Made by a program: the position numbers and the translations under genes. Of a stretch of 17,564 nt of DNA, positions 1 to 7,642 are shown one piece after another (positions within the stretch are counted from its first letter, which is position 1; the number at the start of each line of letters is the position of its first letter). Under the pieces are notes generated by a model. The model was not told the DNA's origin. It worked only from the letters and a program-made list of their open reading frames with translations, and made no database searches. Source of the DNA: Psychrobacter sp. UBA6766 (GTDB lineage Bacteria; Pseudomonadota; Gammaproteobacteria; Pseudomonadales; Moraxellaceae); the NCBI RefSeq assembly GCF_002453355.1, contig NZ_DKGQ01000031.1, positions 1 to 17,564 on the forward strand, read 5' to 3'.

Positions 1-16
1 TTTTAGGTGGGCTTGA

Positions 17-511
17 CTATATCCAATCTTCATCTGACTTATATTTTAGTCTTGATAAATCTCTATACTGGAAATCATAAGCTGACTCTCCACCATAGAA
101 TATTGGCTCCCTAAGAAATACACCTTGCTGAAACGGATTAAATTCCTGAACTAATTGATTTTTTTCATCTAGTTTAAACATGTCCTCTACAGCAGGGTTC
201 ATTGACTCATGAAGCTCATGAAGCAGACTTTCTGTTTTGTTAATATACTTCTCAATTTCATCATGATGAGGTACTGTCAAATCTAGCGTGCTTAGACATG
301 CTAATCCAATTAAAGTAGATATCTCAGTTCTTAAAAGTCGATTATCTCCATACTGTTTTAATATATCTTCTTTACGAACCTCGTCATTGACACTTATGAC
401 ATTATCTCTAAAACAAAAATATGCAATCGCATGTAGATAACCTTTGGAATTACATAGTTTAGCAAGGTCAGCAAAAATTTCTGCTTCGCTTCTCATAATT
501 TTATTATTCAT
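17..511 (-). CDS. Hypothetical protein, possibly N-terminal fragment of a longer protein
   Basis: A 164-residue ORF with an ATG start at 511 and a TAG stop at 17-19. A purine-rich stretch (AAGAGAGAATTAAG) precedes the start and could serve as a weak ribosome binding site. There is no signal peptide, membrane helix or known catalytic motif. Residues 4-60 contain SEAEIFADLAKLC, AIAYFCFRD and RTEISTLIGLA; the end contains REPIFYGGESAYDFQYRDL. This pattern reminds me of the start of longer uncharacterised bacterial proteins in which the REPIFYGGESAY block is followed by much more sequence. That is memory, not a search. After the TAG the same frame stays open to the window edge (five codons), so a nonsense-truncated gene is possible, as is a genuine short protein. 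GC is about 33% by hand count, against roughly 50% in sampled lines of the neighbouring valS, which suggests an acquired gene. Function unknown. Confidence 0.6.
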   Translation of the reverse strand: MNNKIMRSEAEIFADLAKLCNSKGYLHAIAYFCFRDNVISVNDEVRKEDILKQYGDNRLLRTEISTLIGLACLSTLDLTVPHHDEIEKYINKTESLLHELHESMNPAVEDMFKLDEKNQLVQEFNPFQQGVFLREPIFYGGESAYDFQYRDLSRLKYKSDEDWI

Positions 512-592
512 CTTAATTCTCTCTTAATATATGATTAAATTTAATGAGATGACATTAGCAGAAATTCAAACTACTGACCAAATTTAAATCAA

Positions 593-625
593 TTATAAAA
601 AAAGCCACCTAATTAGGTGGCTTTT
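593..625 (-). terminator. Rho-independent terminator of valS
   Basis: A perfect inverted repeat at 600-625 (AAAAGCCACCT, AATT, AGGTGGCTTTT). Read on the minus strand it follows the valS stop by about 20 bases and ends in a run TTTTTTTATAA. Because the A and T flanks are symmetric it may also stop transcription entering on the plus strand. Confidence 0.92.
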
Positions 626-644
626 CATGTCTAAGTTAAAAACA

Positions 645-3614
645 TTACAACGCCTTCAACTGCTCCATTTGCGCTGTCATCGCGGTCAACTGCCCTTCTA
701 GCTCCGCCAGTTTAGCCTTCTCAGCATCGACTACTTCTACAGGCGCTTTACTGATGAAGCCTTCATTACCTAGCTTACGGGCGATCCCTTCGGCTTGACC
801 TTTCAACTTATCATATGACTTACCTAAACGAGCCAGCTCAGCCGTTGGGTCAATCAGACCTTTCATCGGTACGAGTACACGTAGCTGACCAACCATACTT
901 GATGATGACAGTGGCACTTCATCACCTTCTTTGACGATCTCTAAGCTCTCGACTTTGGCAAGCGCTTTAAACTGGTTTTTGATACGTGATAGGCGCGCAT
1001 CTTCATCAGCAGAGATATTTTGTAGTAGCACTGGCAAGCGTACCGCATTACCCAATTTCATCTCACCACGGATATTACGAACGCTCGCGATAAGCTCTTG
1101 TAGCCACTCCATATCGGCTTCAGTTTGCTCACTGATTTGGGCAGTATCGGTTTGTGGATAGTCAGCAACGACGATGCTATCAGTGTTTTTACGACCCAGT
1201 AGCGGCGCAACCGTCTGCCAGATTTGCTCGGTCAGATATGGCATGATTGGATGGCTAAAGCGTAGCGCAGTCTCAAGCACATGCAGCAGCACATAGCGGA
1301 TTTGCGCTTTACGCTCGCTCGATACCGAATCGTCATTGAGGCTGGCTTTGGCAAGCTCAACATACCAATCGCAGTATTCATTCCAGATAAATTCATAGAT
1401 ATCGTGGCTGACCATATCGAGACGATATTGGGTAAAATGCTGATGGATATTGCTAATCGTCGAGTTTAGGCGACTCATAATCCATTTTTCTGGTAATTCC
1501 CAAACGTCAGGATTGGCGCTCTGGTCGATTGGTAGCGCCTTCCCTTTCCCATCATCAGAGCTGTCAACACAGTTCATGAGTACAAAGCGGCTGGCGTTCC
1601 AGATTTTATTACAGAAGTTACGATAACCTTCGACACGTTTTAGATCAAAGTTGATGTCACGGCCAGTACTAGCAAGGGAGGTAAAGGTAAAGCGCAGCGC
1701 ATCGGTGCCATAAGCAGGAATACCTTCAGGGAACTCTTTTCGGGTTTGCTTCTCAATCTTCGCCGCATCTTTTGGATTCATCATATTGCTGGTACGTTTT
1801 TCAACCAGCGTCTCCAAGTCAATACCATCGATCAAATCGATAGGATCTAAGACGTTACCCTTAGATTTGGACATTTTCTGACCGTTACCATCACGAACCA
1901 GACCATGCACATAAACGGTCTTAAACGGTACTTGCGGCGTGCCGTCTTCGTTTTTCACGAAGTGCATGGTCATCATGATCATGCGAGCAACCCAAAAGAA
2001 AATAATGTCAAAACCGGTGACCAAGACGCTGGTCGGGTGAAAGGTTTCAAGCACGCGTGGATCAGCGTTAGGGTCGGCCCAATCAAGCGTACTAAACGTC
2101 CAAAGACCTGAGCTAAACCACGTATCAAGTACGTCATCGTCTTGGCGCAGTTTGACGTCGTCGCTTAGATTGTATTTGGTGCGAACTTCGGCTTCATCAC
2201 GGGCAACATAAATCTCGCCGGTCGCGTCGTCATACCACGCAGGGATACGATGACCCCACCATAACTGACGGCTGATACACCAATCTTGTAAGTCAGTCAT
2301 CCATGCCATATACATGTTTTTATATTGCGCAGGGACGAATTCAATTCGTCCATCCTCTACTGCATCAATCGCTGGTTTGGCAAGTTTATTTACTGCCACG
2401 TACCATTGGTCGGTCAACCACGGCTCAACGATCGTACCGCCACGCTCAGCACGTGGCGCTTTTAGCGCATAGTCTTCGATATCTTCTAGCCAGCCTTGCC
2501 CGCCTGCTTGCGCCACTAAAAACTTACGCGCGGCAAAACGCTCAAGTCCAGCGTATTCACTTGGTGTTGTCTCAAGCTCTGGCTCACGCGTTTGCAGATC
2601 CGGATAAACTTCCATCGCAGGTAAGATATTGGCGCGCTCATCAAGTATGTTGATAAGGGGCAAGTTATGACGACGACCAAGCTCATAGTCATTAAAGTCA
2701 TGGGCTGGGGTGATTTTAACGACGCCGGTACCAAAGTCTTTTTCGACATAGTCATCAGCAACGATAGGTACGACGCGATTAGTAATGGGCAAGGTAATGG
2801 TTTTACCAATCAAATGCGTATAACGCTCATCGCTTGGATTGACTGCGACGGCGGTATCACCCAATAAAGTCTCAGGGCGTGTGGTCGCGACGACCAGATA
2901 GTTTTTGCCGTCTTGAGTCAGCAAGTCTTTGTCAGTGAAATGATAGCGAAAATGCCATAGGCTGCCTTTTTCATCGACGTTTTCTACTTCTAAATCAGAC
3001 AGCGCCGTTTGGAACTTTGGATCCCAGTTGACCAGACGCTTACCACGATAAATAAGTCCATCATCGAACAGACGTACGAACACTTCTTTGACCGCATTAG
3101 ACAGACCATCATCCATGGTAAAGCGCTCTCGCGACCAATCGACCGAGCTACCTAGGCGACGGATTTGGCTAGTGATATTACCGCCCGACTCTTCTTTCCA
3201 CTCCCACACTTTATCGACGAAATCTTCACGAGTCATGTCACGGCGCTTGAGTCCTTGCGCCTCCAAACGACGTTCAACCACCATTTGGGTGGCGATACCC
3301 GCATGATCGGTGCCCGGTTGCCAAAGCGTATTATCACCATCCATACGGTGATAACGCGTTAGCGCATCCATAATCGCATTGTTAAAACCGTGGCCCATAT
3401 GCAATGAACCGGTGACGTTTGGCGGCGGCAAGGCAATCGAAAATGACTCGTCTTTATCAAAACTTGGCTTAAAATAACCGCTTTCTTCCCAGCCTTGATA
3501 CATGCCCGCTTCGACATCGCTTGGATTGTAGGCGTTCTCTAACTGGCTTAATGCGGATTGAATAGATTCGGTTAAGTTGGTTTTAGTATTAGTAGGGGCG
3601 TCAGAATTACTCAT
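645..3614 (-). CDS. valS: Valine--tRNA ligase (ValRS)
   Basis: Class Ia aminoacyl-tRNA synthetase that charges tRNA-Val with valine in the cytoplasm and hydrolyses mischarged Thr-tRNA-Val. Numbering from the chosen start gives 989 residues, slightly longer than E. coli ValRS (about 951). The HIGH signature is HMGH at about 72-75, within PPPNVTGSLHMGHGF. The CP1 editing domain, with TTRPETLLGD near 244-253, occupies roughly 210-400. The KMSKS loop is at about 580-584 (GQKMSKSKGN). The anticodon-binding helical domain follows. The last 70 residues (LIDPTAELARLGK onward) form the ValRS C-terminal coiled-coil arm. The frame extends 12 codons upstream to a TTG at 3650, but I prefer the ATG at 3614, whose product begins MSNSDAPTN. 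Neither start has a strong Shine-Dalgarno sequence. A terminator follows immediately downstream, and the gene appears monocistronic. The product call is secure; only the exact start is open. Confidence 0.97.
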   Translation of the reverse strand: MSNSDAPTNTKTNLTESIQSALSQLENAYNPSDVEAGMYQGWEESGYFKPSFDKDESFSIALPPPNVTGSLHMGHGFNNAIMDALTRYHRMDGDNTLWQPGTDHAGIATQMVVERRLEAQGLKRRDMTREDFVDKVWEWKEESGGNITSQIRRLGSSVDWSRERFTMDDGLSNAVKEVFVRLFDDGLIYRGKRLVNWDPKFQTALSDLEVENVDEKGSLWHFRYHFTDKDLLTQDGKNYLVVATTRPETLLGDTAVAVNPSDERYTHLIGKTITLPITNRVVPIVADDYVEKDFGTGVVKITPAHDFNDYELGRRHNLPLINILDERANILPAMEVYPDLQTREPELETTPSEYAGLERFAARKFLVAQAGGQGWLEDIEDYALKAPRAERGGTIVEPWLTDQWYVAVNKLAKPAIDAVEDGRIEFVPAQYKNMYMAWMTDLQDWCISRQLWWGHRIPAWYDDATGEIYVARDEAEVRTKYNLSDDVKLRQDDDVLDTWFSSGLWTFSTLDWADPNADPRVLETFHPTSVLVTGFDIIFFWVARMIMMTMHFVKNEDGTPQVPFKTVYVHGLVRDGNGQKMSKSKGNVLDPIDLIDGIDLETLVEKRTSNMMNPKDAAKIEKQTRKEFPEGIPAYGTDALRFTFTSLASTGRDINFDLKRVEGYRNFCNKIWNASRFVLMNCVDSSDDGKGKALPIDQSANPDVWELPEKWIMSRLNSTISNIHQHFTQYRLDMVSHDIYEFIWNEYCDWYVELAKASLNDDSVSSERKAQIRYVLLHVLETALRFSHPIMPYLTEQIWQTVAPLLGRKNTDSIVVADYPQTDTAQISEQTEADMEWLQELIASVRNIRGEMKLGNAVRLPVLLQNISADEDARLSRIKNQFKALAKVESLEIVKEGDEVPLSSSSMVGQLRVLVPMKGLIDPTAELARLGKSYDKLKGQAEGIARKLGNEGFISKAPVEVVDAEKAKLAELEGQLTAMTAQMEQLKAL

Positions 3615-3864
3615 AATAGAATGGTCTTTTATTAAAAGGAAAGTAGTCAAACAAATATAACGAAAAATAGGGAAGATAATTAGTAGAGTAATTTTAACGC
3701 AGATGACCAGATTTTGTTAGATGCTAAGGTAATTTATCAGGATTGAATAGCGGAAACGGTCAATTTACAACAGTAATCGGCTGAACACTCAACACAATAA
3801 ACGCTGCTCTTACGATAGAATAGAAAAAGACCTAAATTATCATCAGATAAACAGCGAGCTGACT

Positions 3865-4995
3865 GTGTCCAAAGATACCGAGCATAACAATAACAATAGC
3901 AATCACTCTAAAGCTGACAAAAGAGACGATAAGCGCTCTATTGATGATGGCACTTATCATAAAGACAATGCCGCAAAATACAATGCTGAAGACAACAACG
4001 TTAAAAAGCAGGACGCTAAAGATAAAGAAGACAGCGACACTGATGCGACAGAAAACTTAGAAGATGAAGATTTCTCTGACGATATTAGCGAAGAAGACAA
4101 AGAAACCATTAAAAAAGTTGCCAATGATGATAATTTAAGCCAAGCAAAAAGCTATGCCAGTATCTTGGTTGAGCAAGTGATGGACGCCAAAGAAACTTTT
4201 GAGCGCTCGCTTGGGTCGCTATTTACCAGTGCCTTTACCGCTGGACTTGAGATTGGCATCAGCTTTTTTATGATTTTAGCAGCATTTGCCCTTCTCAGTG
4301 ACGTGCTACCCAGTCATTATGCCATCGTCCTTGCCTCTCTACTTTATCCGATTGGTTTCATTATTGTGGTCATCGGTCAATCGCTATTATTTACCGAACA
4401 AACCTCTCTTTTAAGCCTTCCTGTACTTAATAAAATCGAACCGTTACATAAGTTGCTACGCCTTTGGGGCATTGTCATCGCCGGTAACGTCGTTGGTGGC
4501 TGTTTATTTGCCGCTTTGATGATCGGACTAGGTTTAAATATGCAGCTGTTTAGCGTCAGTGACATCGATGCCTATGCCGAGCATATCTTAGGGTTTAGGT
4601 GGTGGGTGATATTTGGTAGCGCCATCTTGGCAGGTTGGATGATGGGTGTCACCGCGTGGCTTGTGACATCAGCACGCGACACCCTTAGCCGCATCGTTTT
4701 GGTAACGTTGATTACTGGCAGTATTGGCTTTTTAGGATTACATCATAGTATCGTCGGTAATATTGAGATATTTTCTGCTTTGCTTTATGGCAATACTGTC
4801 AGCTTAGGACGATATTTACTGTTTTTGATAGTGATATTAGTAGGAAATACCATTGGTGGTGTGGTGTTTGTCGCGGTACTGAAAAATCGAACATTCTTAT
4901 TTGATATTGCCAAAGCAAAAGAAGAAACCGCAAAAGATAAAGCAGATGAAGAAAACAATATAAACAGCCGTATAAACACTCGCCGTCCTTATTAA
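3865..4995 (+). CDS. Formate/nitrite transporter (FNT) family membrane protein, YfdC-like
   Basis: A 376-residue integral membrane protein starting at a GTG (3865). Residues 1-95 are disordered and extremely polar (NNNNSNHSK, then Asp/Glu/Lys blocks). Six hydrophobic segments follow at about 119-147, 153-173, 198-223, 245-268, 275-293 and 315-340, then a charged tail. FNT-type signatures include FTEQTSLLSLPVL after helix 2, GNVVGG in helix 3 and GLHHSIVGNIEI near 291-302. By alignment from memory, His294 matches the central pore histidine of FocA (H209). The preceding residue is His rather than the Glu of FocA, as expected for the divergent YfdC branch whose substrate is not settled. FNT channels pass small monovalent anions such as formate, nitrite or hydrosulfide; the substrate here cannot be told. 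The Shine-Dalgarno is weak, so a start further downstream (for example Met106) is possible and would remove the disordered region. It is divergent from valS. Confidence 0.85.
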   Translation: MSKDTEHNNNNSNHSKADKRDDKRSIDDGTYHKDNAAKYNAEDNNVKKQDAKDKEDSDTDATENLEDEDFSDDISEEDKETIKKVANDDNLSQAKSYASILVEQVMDAKETFERSLGSLFTSAFTAGLEIGISFFMILAAFALLSDVLPSHYAIVLASLLYPIGFIIVVIGQSLLFTEQTSLLSLPVLNKIEPLHKLLRLWGIVIAGNVVGGCLFAALMIGLGLNMQLFSVSDIDAYAEHILGFRWWVIFGSAILAGWMMGVTAWLVTSARDTLSRIVLVTLITGSIGFLGLHHSIVGNIEIFSALLYGNTVSLGRYLLFLIVILVGNTIGGVVFVAVLKNRTFLFDIAKAKEETAKDKADEENNINSRINTRRPY

Positions 4996-4999
4996 AAAT

Positions 5000-5063
5000 A
5001 ATCTGTTATACCGTTTTAACGCGTCTTTTTAAACGCAACGCCCCTGTCCTATAACAGATTTTA
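5000..5063. terminator. Long inverted repeat between convergent genes, probable bidirectional terminator
   Basis: An 11-bp perfect inverted repeat, AATCTGTTATA (5000-5010) and TATAACAGATT (5050-5060), encloses a 39-base loop that can form an inner hairpin GCGT/ACGC. It starts five bases after the stop of the FNT gene and is followed by a short TTTTAA run. The position between convergent genes suits a terminator, but the loop is long and the T-run short, so efficiency is uncertain. Confidence 0.5.
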
Positions 5064-5103
5064 AGCATTTAAACCTGTTGTGGGATTTTATGAACAAGTG
5101 ATA

Positions 5104-5250
5104 TATAGTAAATTCCATTTAGAAATGTTATAGAACTGCTGGAATAAATTTTTCGAAGCCTCTGGAGTGCGAAGCACACAGCAAGCGAGGAAAATTTATT
5201 CCAGCAGAGCGCTATTTTAAATGAACCACTTTTATATTGAATTGGCTATA
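5104..5250. repeat. 147-bp palindromic MITE-like intergenic element
   Basis: The outer ends are related inverted repeats: TATAGTAAATTC (5104-5115) against TATAGCCAATTC (reverse complement of 5239-5250), 10 of 12 identical. Inside lies a perfect 17-bp inverted repeat, CTGCTGGAATAAATTTT (5136-5152) and its complement (5191-5207). The centre carries a small hairpin GTGC-GAA-GCAC (5167-5177) flanked by CCTC/GAGG. No ORF is present. The nested symmetry and defined ends suggest a non-autonomous mobile element or dispersed repeat. I associate this sequence type with Psychrobacter intergenic regions, from memory only. I could not identify a convincing target-site duplication. Confidence 0.65.
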
Positions 5251-5280
5251 GATGCTTAAAGTCTGTCTAAATCATTAGCG

Positions 5281-6204
5281 TTAAAGCATGCGCGCGGCTA
5301 ACACACTGCTTTCTATTTCAGACTTTCTCAGTTTATTATGCCGTGCGCTAAATATGCGTACCAAAATCCCTGCCGTTAAGAACATTACCAAGGTATAAAT
5401 GGCGGGCATCATCGACATGTTGTAGTTAGATAACAGCGTCAATGCCATAAATATCGACAAGGTGCTGTTTTGTAGCCCGACTTCTAGCGTCACCGAAGTT
5501 CTTTGTGCCAAGTTCAGACCAAACCATTTACTACTATAATAACCAAGCGCCATGGTTGAAAGGTTCAATAACACTGATACGGGACCAGTGGCGATAAAAG
5601 CATCGACAATGATGTCTCTTTGCACATAGCTCAAAAACAGTACCAAAAATGTTAAGAAGATCACCCCAAATCGAGACACATACACTTGTGAGCGATCGGC
5701 GACTGTTGGCGCGTAACGTTTAATCAGCATACCAATACTAATAGGAATAATCGTCAGCACCACCAAGGTAAGTACGGTTTTTAATACCGGTAACTCAAAC
5801 TCACTTCGGCTGCCCATAAAATAAATCAATGAAAAGCTCAGCACAATGGGAATGGTAAATACCGTGATAACGCTCGCAATCGCGGTCATCGTCACCGAAA
5901 GCGCCACATCGCCTTTGGCTAAATAAGTAAATAAGTTTGACGTGGTGCCGCCCGGACATAAGACTAGAAGCATAACCCCAACGGCATACTCTGGGCGTAG
6001 TGGCATAATATTAGCTAAAGCAAAGCCAATTATCGGCAACAGTATCAATTGATTGGTCAAGCCAATACCGACGGCTTTTGGGAATTTTAACACGCGCTTA
6101 AAATCATTGGTGACGAGGGTCAATCCCATGCCCATCATAATGAAAAATAGACAAATGGGAATAATAACTGAGTTTACTAAAGTGACTAGTGCCAAACTTT
6201 CCAT
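5281..6204 (-). CDS. Bile acid:sodium symporter (BASS/SLC10) family transporter
   Basis: A polytopic membrane protein of 307 residues from the ATG at 6204. That start has an AGGGA ribosome binding site seven bases upstream. The frame continues to an ATG at 6231 that lacks one, so I reject the longer form. Most of the protein is hydrophobic and compatible with the ten-helix BASS fold. The first crossover motif is CPGGTTSNLFTYLAKGD (starting near residue 83). The second is EVGLQNSTLSI (starting near 241), where the Glu and Gln-Asn correspond to the sodium-binding residues of ASBT homologues. Bacterial members import organic anions (for example pantoate by PanS) with sodium; the substrate here is not predictable. 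A conserved basic/polar tail ends the protein. The gene stands alone, convergent with the FNT gene, and its promoter region contains a dyad that could be an operator. Confidence 0.88.
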   Translation of the reverse strand: MESLALVTLVNSVIIPICLFFIMMGMGLTLVTNDFKRVLKFPKAVGIGLTNQLILLPIIGFALANIMPLRPEYAVGVMLLVLCPGGTTSNLFTYLAKGDVALSVTMTAIASVITVFTIPIVLSFSLIYFMGSRSEFELPVLKTVLTLVVLTIIPISIGMLIKRYAPTVADRSQVYVSRFGVIFLTFLVLFLSYVQRDIIVDAFIATGPVSVLLNLSTMALGYYSSKWFGLNLAQRTSVTLEVGLQNSTLSIFMALTLLSNYNMSMMPAIYTLVMFLTAGILVRIFSARHNKLRKSEIESSVLAARML

Positions 6205-6231
6205 AATGACATCCCTGTAGATAAGACCCAT

Positions 6232-6605
6232 TGCTAGGCCAATTTATAATGATCGATTGATGCCTGATTAGCACTCCTTGCTAATACTGGTTAATACCCG
6301 CTCGTACTTAGAATTAACGGACATCACTCGTTTTTTATACTATTGCTGTTATGGCTTTTTATGAGAGAATTTATAGCATAATGTGGTTAACCGTCGCTAA
6401 TGAGTAACAAACGATAGAGAGAGTATATAGCGCAAAAGTCATATACATTTGTTTTATTCAACGACTCATCAGTCAAGTACAGAAGGCAGGGATTGAACAG
6501 AAATAAAAAGGGCTTTAGTCAGGGTAAATAAGGGAATTCACGAGAGGTTTTATAAGTGGTGTGAAGTTAGATAAATAGCTTTTGAATGGTTCTGGTTAAA
6601 TGATT
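6232..6605. other. Intergenic region (374 bp) upstream of the BASS gene
   Basis: No ORF with a credible start and ribosome binding site is visible. It holds the presumed BASS promoter at the left end and the 3-prime flank of the YbjQ-like gene at the right end. I found no clean hairpin with a T-run that would terminate the YbjQ-like operon. AT-rich stretches near 6420-6460 contain TATATAG-like sequences, but no assignable gene lies downstream of them on either strand. Confidence 0.5.
6243..6285 (-). promoter_or_regulatory. Candidate BASS promoter with overlapping dyad operator
   Basis: On the minus strand a TATAAA-like -10 lies at 6243-6248, about 40 bases upstream of the chosen ATG. A 7-bp perfect dyad, ATTAGCA (6267-6273) and TGCTAAT (6279-6285) separated by CTCCT, covers the place where the -35 should be. 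No good -35 hexamer is present. That arrangement fits a regulated promoter or operator, but it is an inference from symmetry and position. Confidence 0.35.
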
Positions 6606-7094
6606 TTAAAGGATTAAGGCTTTATTAGAATCTTCACGACTATGGACGGCTGTACCGTAAGCAATGGCTTCGACCATACTGCCCAATTGATTGATATTAC
6701 TGACTTCAAACCGAACGCCATAGATATGGTTATAGCCTTTCGCCTGTGCTTGGGTGCGCATGCGTACCATTGCTTCACGCCGAGCGCGATCTAGCAAGGT
6801 TTCATAAGTGGTGAGGTTTTTACCAAAGATGCTTAAAACGCGGGCAATGACCATTTTAAAATAATCTTGCGCAATCACCACGCTGCCCAAGACCAACTCA
6901 CCTTCAGTATGAGCCGCAAGTTTAGGAACATAAAAGCGCTCCGTCGATACAACAATATGACCAAGCTCTTTTTCTGCGATTTTCAATTGTGCCAAGTGCT
7001 GACGCTCATGCCGTGAGCCAAAAAACCAGCCGACTACAAACAACACCAGAAGCGGCGCGTAGTTGATGAGCATTTGGGTGAGAGAATTATTCAT
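6606..7094 (-). CDS. Membrane-anchored YbjQ/UPF0145 family protein
   Basis: 162 residues. A single hydrophobic helix at about 9-26 (INYAPLLVLFVVGWFFG) is followed by a basic RHERQH stretch, placing the C-terminal part in the cytoplasm if the positive-inside rule holds. Residues 45-150 match the YbjQ/heavy-metal-binding-like domain: VLGSVVIAQDYFK, then a long helix with YETLLDRARREAMVRM, then AKGYNHIYGVRFE, and GTAVHSR at the end. The partner gene upstream (7143-7613) encodes a soluble copy of the same domain 48 bases away on the same strand, so the two are probably co-transcribed and may assemble together. The ribosome binding site is weak (GAGACGG). The family is often labelled heavy-metal-binding, but the only cysteine-free, histidine-poor core seen here offers no obvious metal ligands. 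Function unknown. Confidence 0.75.
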   Translation of the reverse strand: MNNSLTQMLINYAPLLVLFVVGWFFGSRHERQHLAQLKIAEKELGHIVVSTERFYVPKLAAHTEGELVLGSVVIAQDYFKMVIARVLSIFGKNLTTYETLLDRARREAMVRMRTQAQAKGYNHIYGVRFEVSNINQLGSMVEAIAYGTAVHSREDSNKALIL

Positions 7095-7111
7095 GAACCG
7101 TCTCGAGCGTC

Positions 7112-7131
7112 AAAAAGCGTTACTGCTTTTT
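7112..7131. repeat. Short hairpin between the two YbjQ-like genes
   Basis: AAAAAGC (7112-7118) and GCTTTTT (7125-7131) can pair around a six-base loop, with T-runs on both strands. The stem has only two G-C pairs, so it is at best a weak attenuator or processing site that could lower expression of the downstream membrane-anchored copy relative to the soluble one. Confidence 0.3.
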
Positions 7132-7142
7132 TTGCTGGTTAA

Positions 7143-7613
7143 TTAACCAAAAGGATTGAAACGTGGCAAATCATCAGCGTTGGCGGTTGGGTTCTGCGGC
7201 GCTGCTTGGTCATGATTTTGCAAACCCGTAGGACCAGAAGGATTGCTTGGCGGTTGATGAGATGACGGCGAAGAGATGGACTGCTGCGGCATGGGCACGG
7301 CTTTAACCGCGGTACCATAGACAAACAGCTCAGAAGCGCCTTGGGCAATGCTCGAAGTCGAAAACCGCAGACCTACCACGGCATCAGCACCTAAGGCTTC
7401 TGCTTTGATGACCATACGATCGATCGCTTCTTGGCGTGACTCTTCTAGCAGCTCAGTGTAGGCAGTCAGCTCACCACCAACGATGTTTTTGAGTCCAGCA
7501 AACAAGTCTTTACCCACATGTTTTGAGCGCACAGTGCTGCCATACACGACGTCTAAGCGCTCGGTAATCTGATAGTTGGGTAAGTGCTCAAGATTGGAAA
7601 GTTGCACAGTCAT
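7143..7613 (-). CDS. YbjQ/UPF0145 family protein with Pro/Ser-rich tail
   Basis: 156 residues. The first 108 residues match E. coli YbjQ closely in pattern: VVYGSTVRSKHVGKDLFAG, KNIVGGELTAYTELLEESR, KAEALGADAVVGLRFSTSS and VYGTAVKAV. E. coli YbjQ is about 107 residues and ends there, so residues 110-156 are an extension rich in Pro, Ser, Asn and Gln that finishes DLPRFNPFG. The extension is probably disordered and may be a binding or tethering segment. The start ATG at 7613 has an AAGG ribosome binding site seven bases upstream. It is the first gene of a likely two-gene unit with the membrane-anchored copy. Family function is not established; the domain is soluble and oligomer-forming in known structures as far as I recall. 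Confidence 0.85.
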   Translation of the reverse strand: MTVQLSNLEHLPNYQITERLDVVYGSTVRSKHVGKDLFAGLKNIVGGELTAYTELLEESRQEAIDRMVIKAEALGADAVVGLRFSTSSIAQGASELFVYGTAVKAVPMPQQSISSPSSHQPPSNPSGPTGLQNHDQAAPQNPTANADDLPRFNPFG

Positions 7614-7642
7614 GGTACAGCCTTATCGTTGACTTATATGGG

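Noticed and set aside
931..3362. Several plus-strand ORFs of 62-116 codons and a minus-strand 97-codon ORF inside valS
   Set aside because: They overlap an unmistakable valS frame, lack ribosome binding sites and have no recognisable protein character.
3615..3650. Extended valS start at a TTG (position 3650)
   Set aside because: TTG without a Shine-Dalgarno; the extra 12 residues are not expected for ValRS and an ATG is available at 3614.
6205..6231. Longer BASS start at the ATG at 6231
   Set aside because: No ribosome binding site; the ATG at 6204 has AGGGA at good spacing and places the first helix normally.
7139..7348. Minus-strand 69-codon ORF overlapping the end of the soluble YbjQ gene
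   Set aside because: It is a frame shadow of the Pro/Ser-rich tail; the YbjQ frame is continuous and supported by family similarity.
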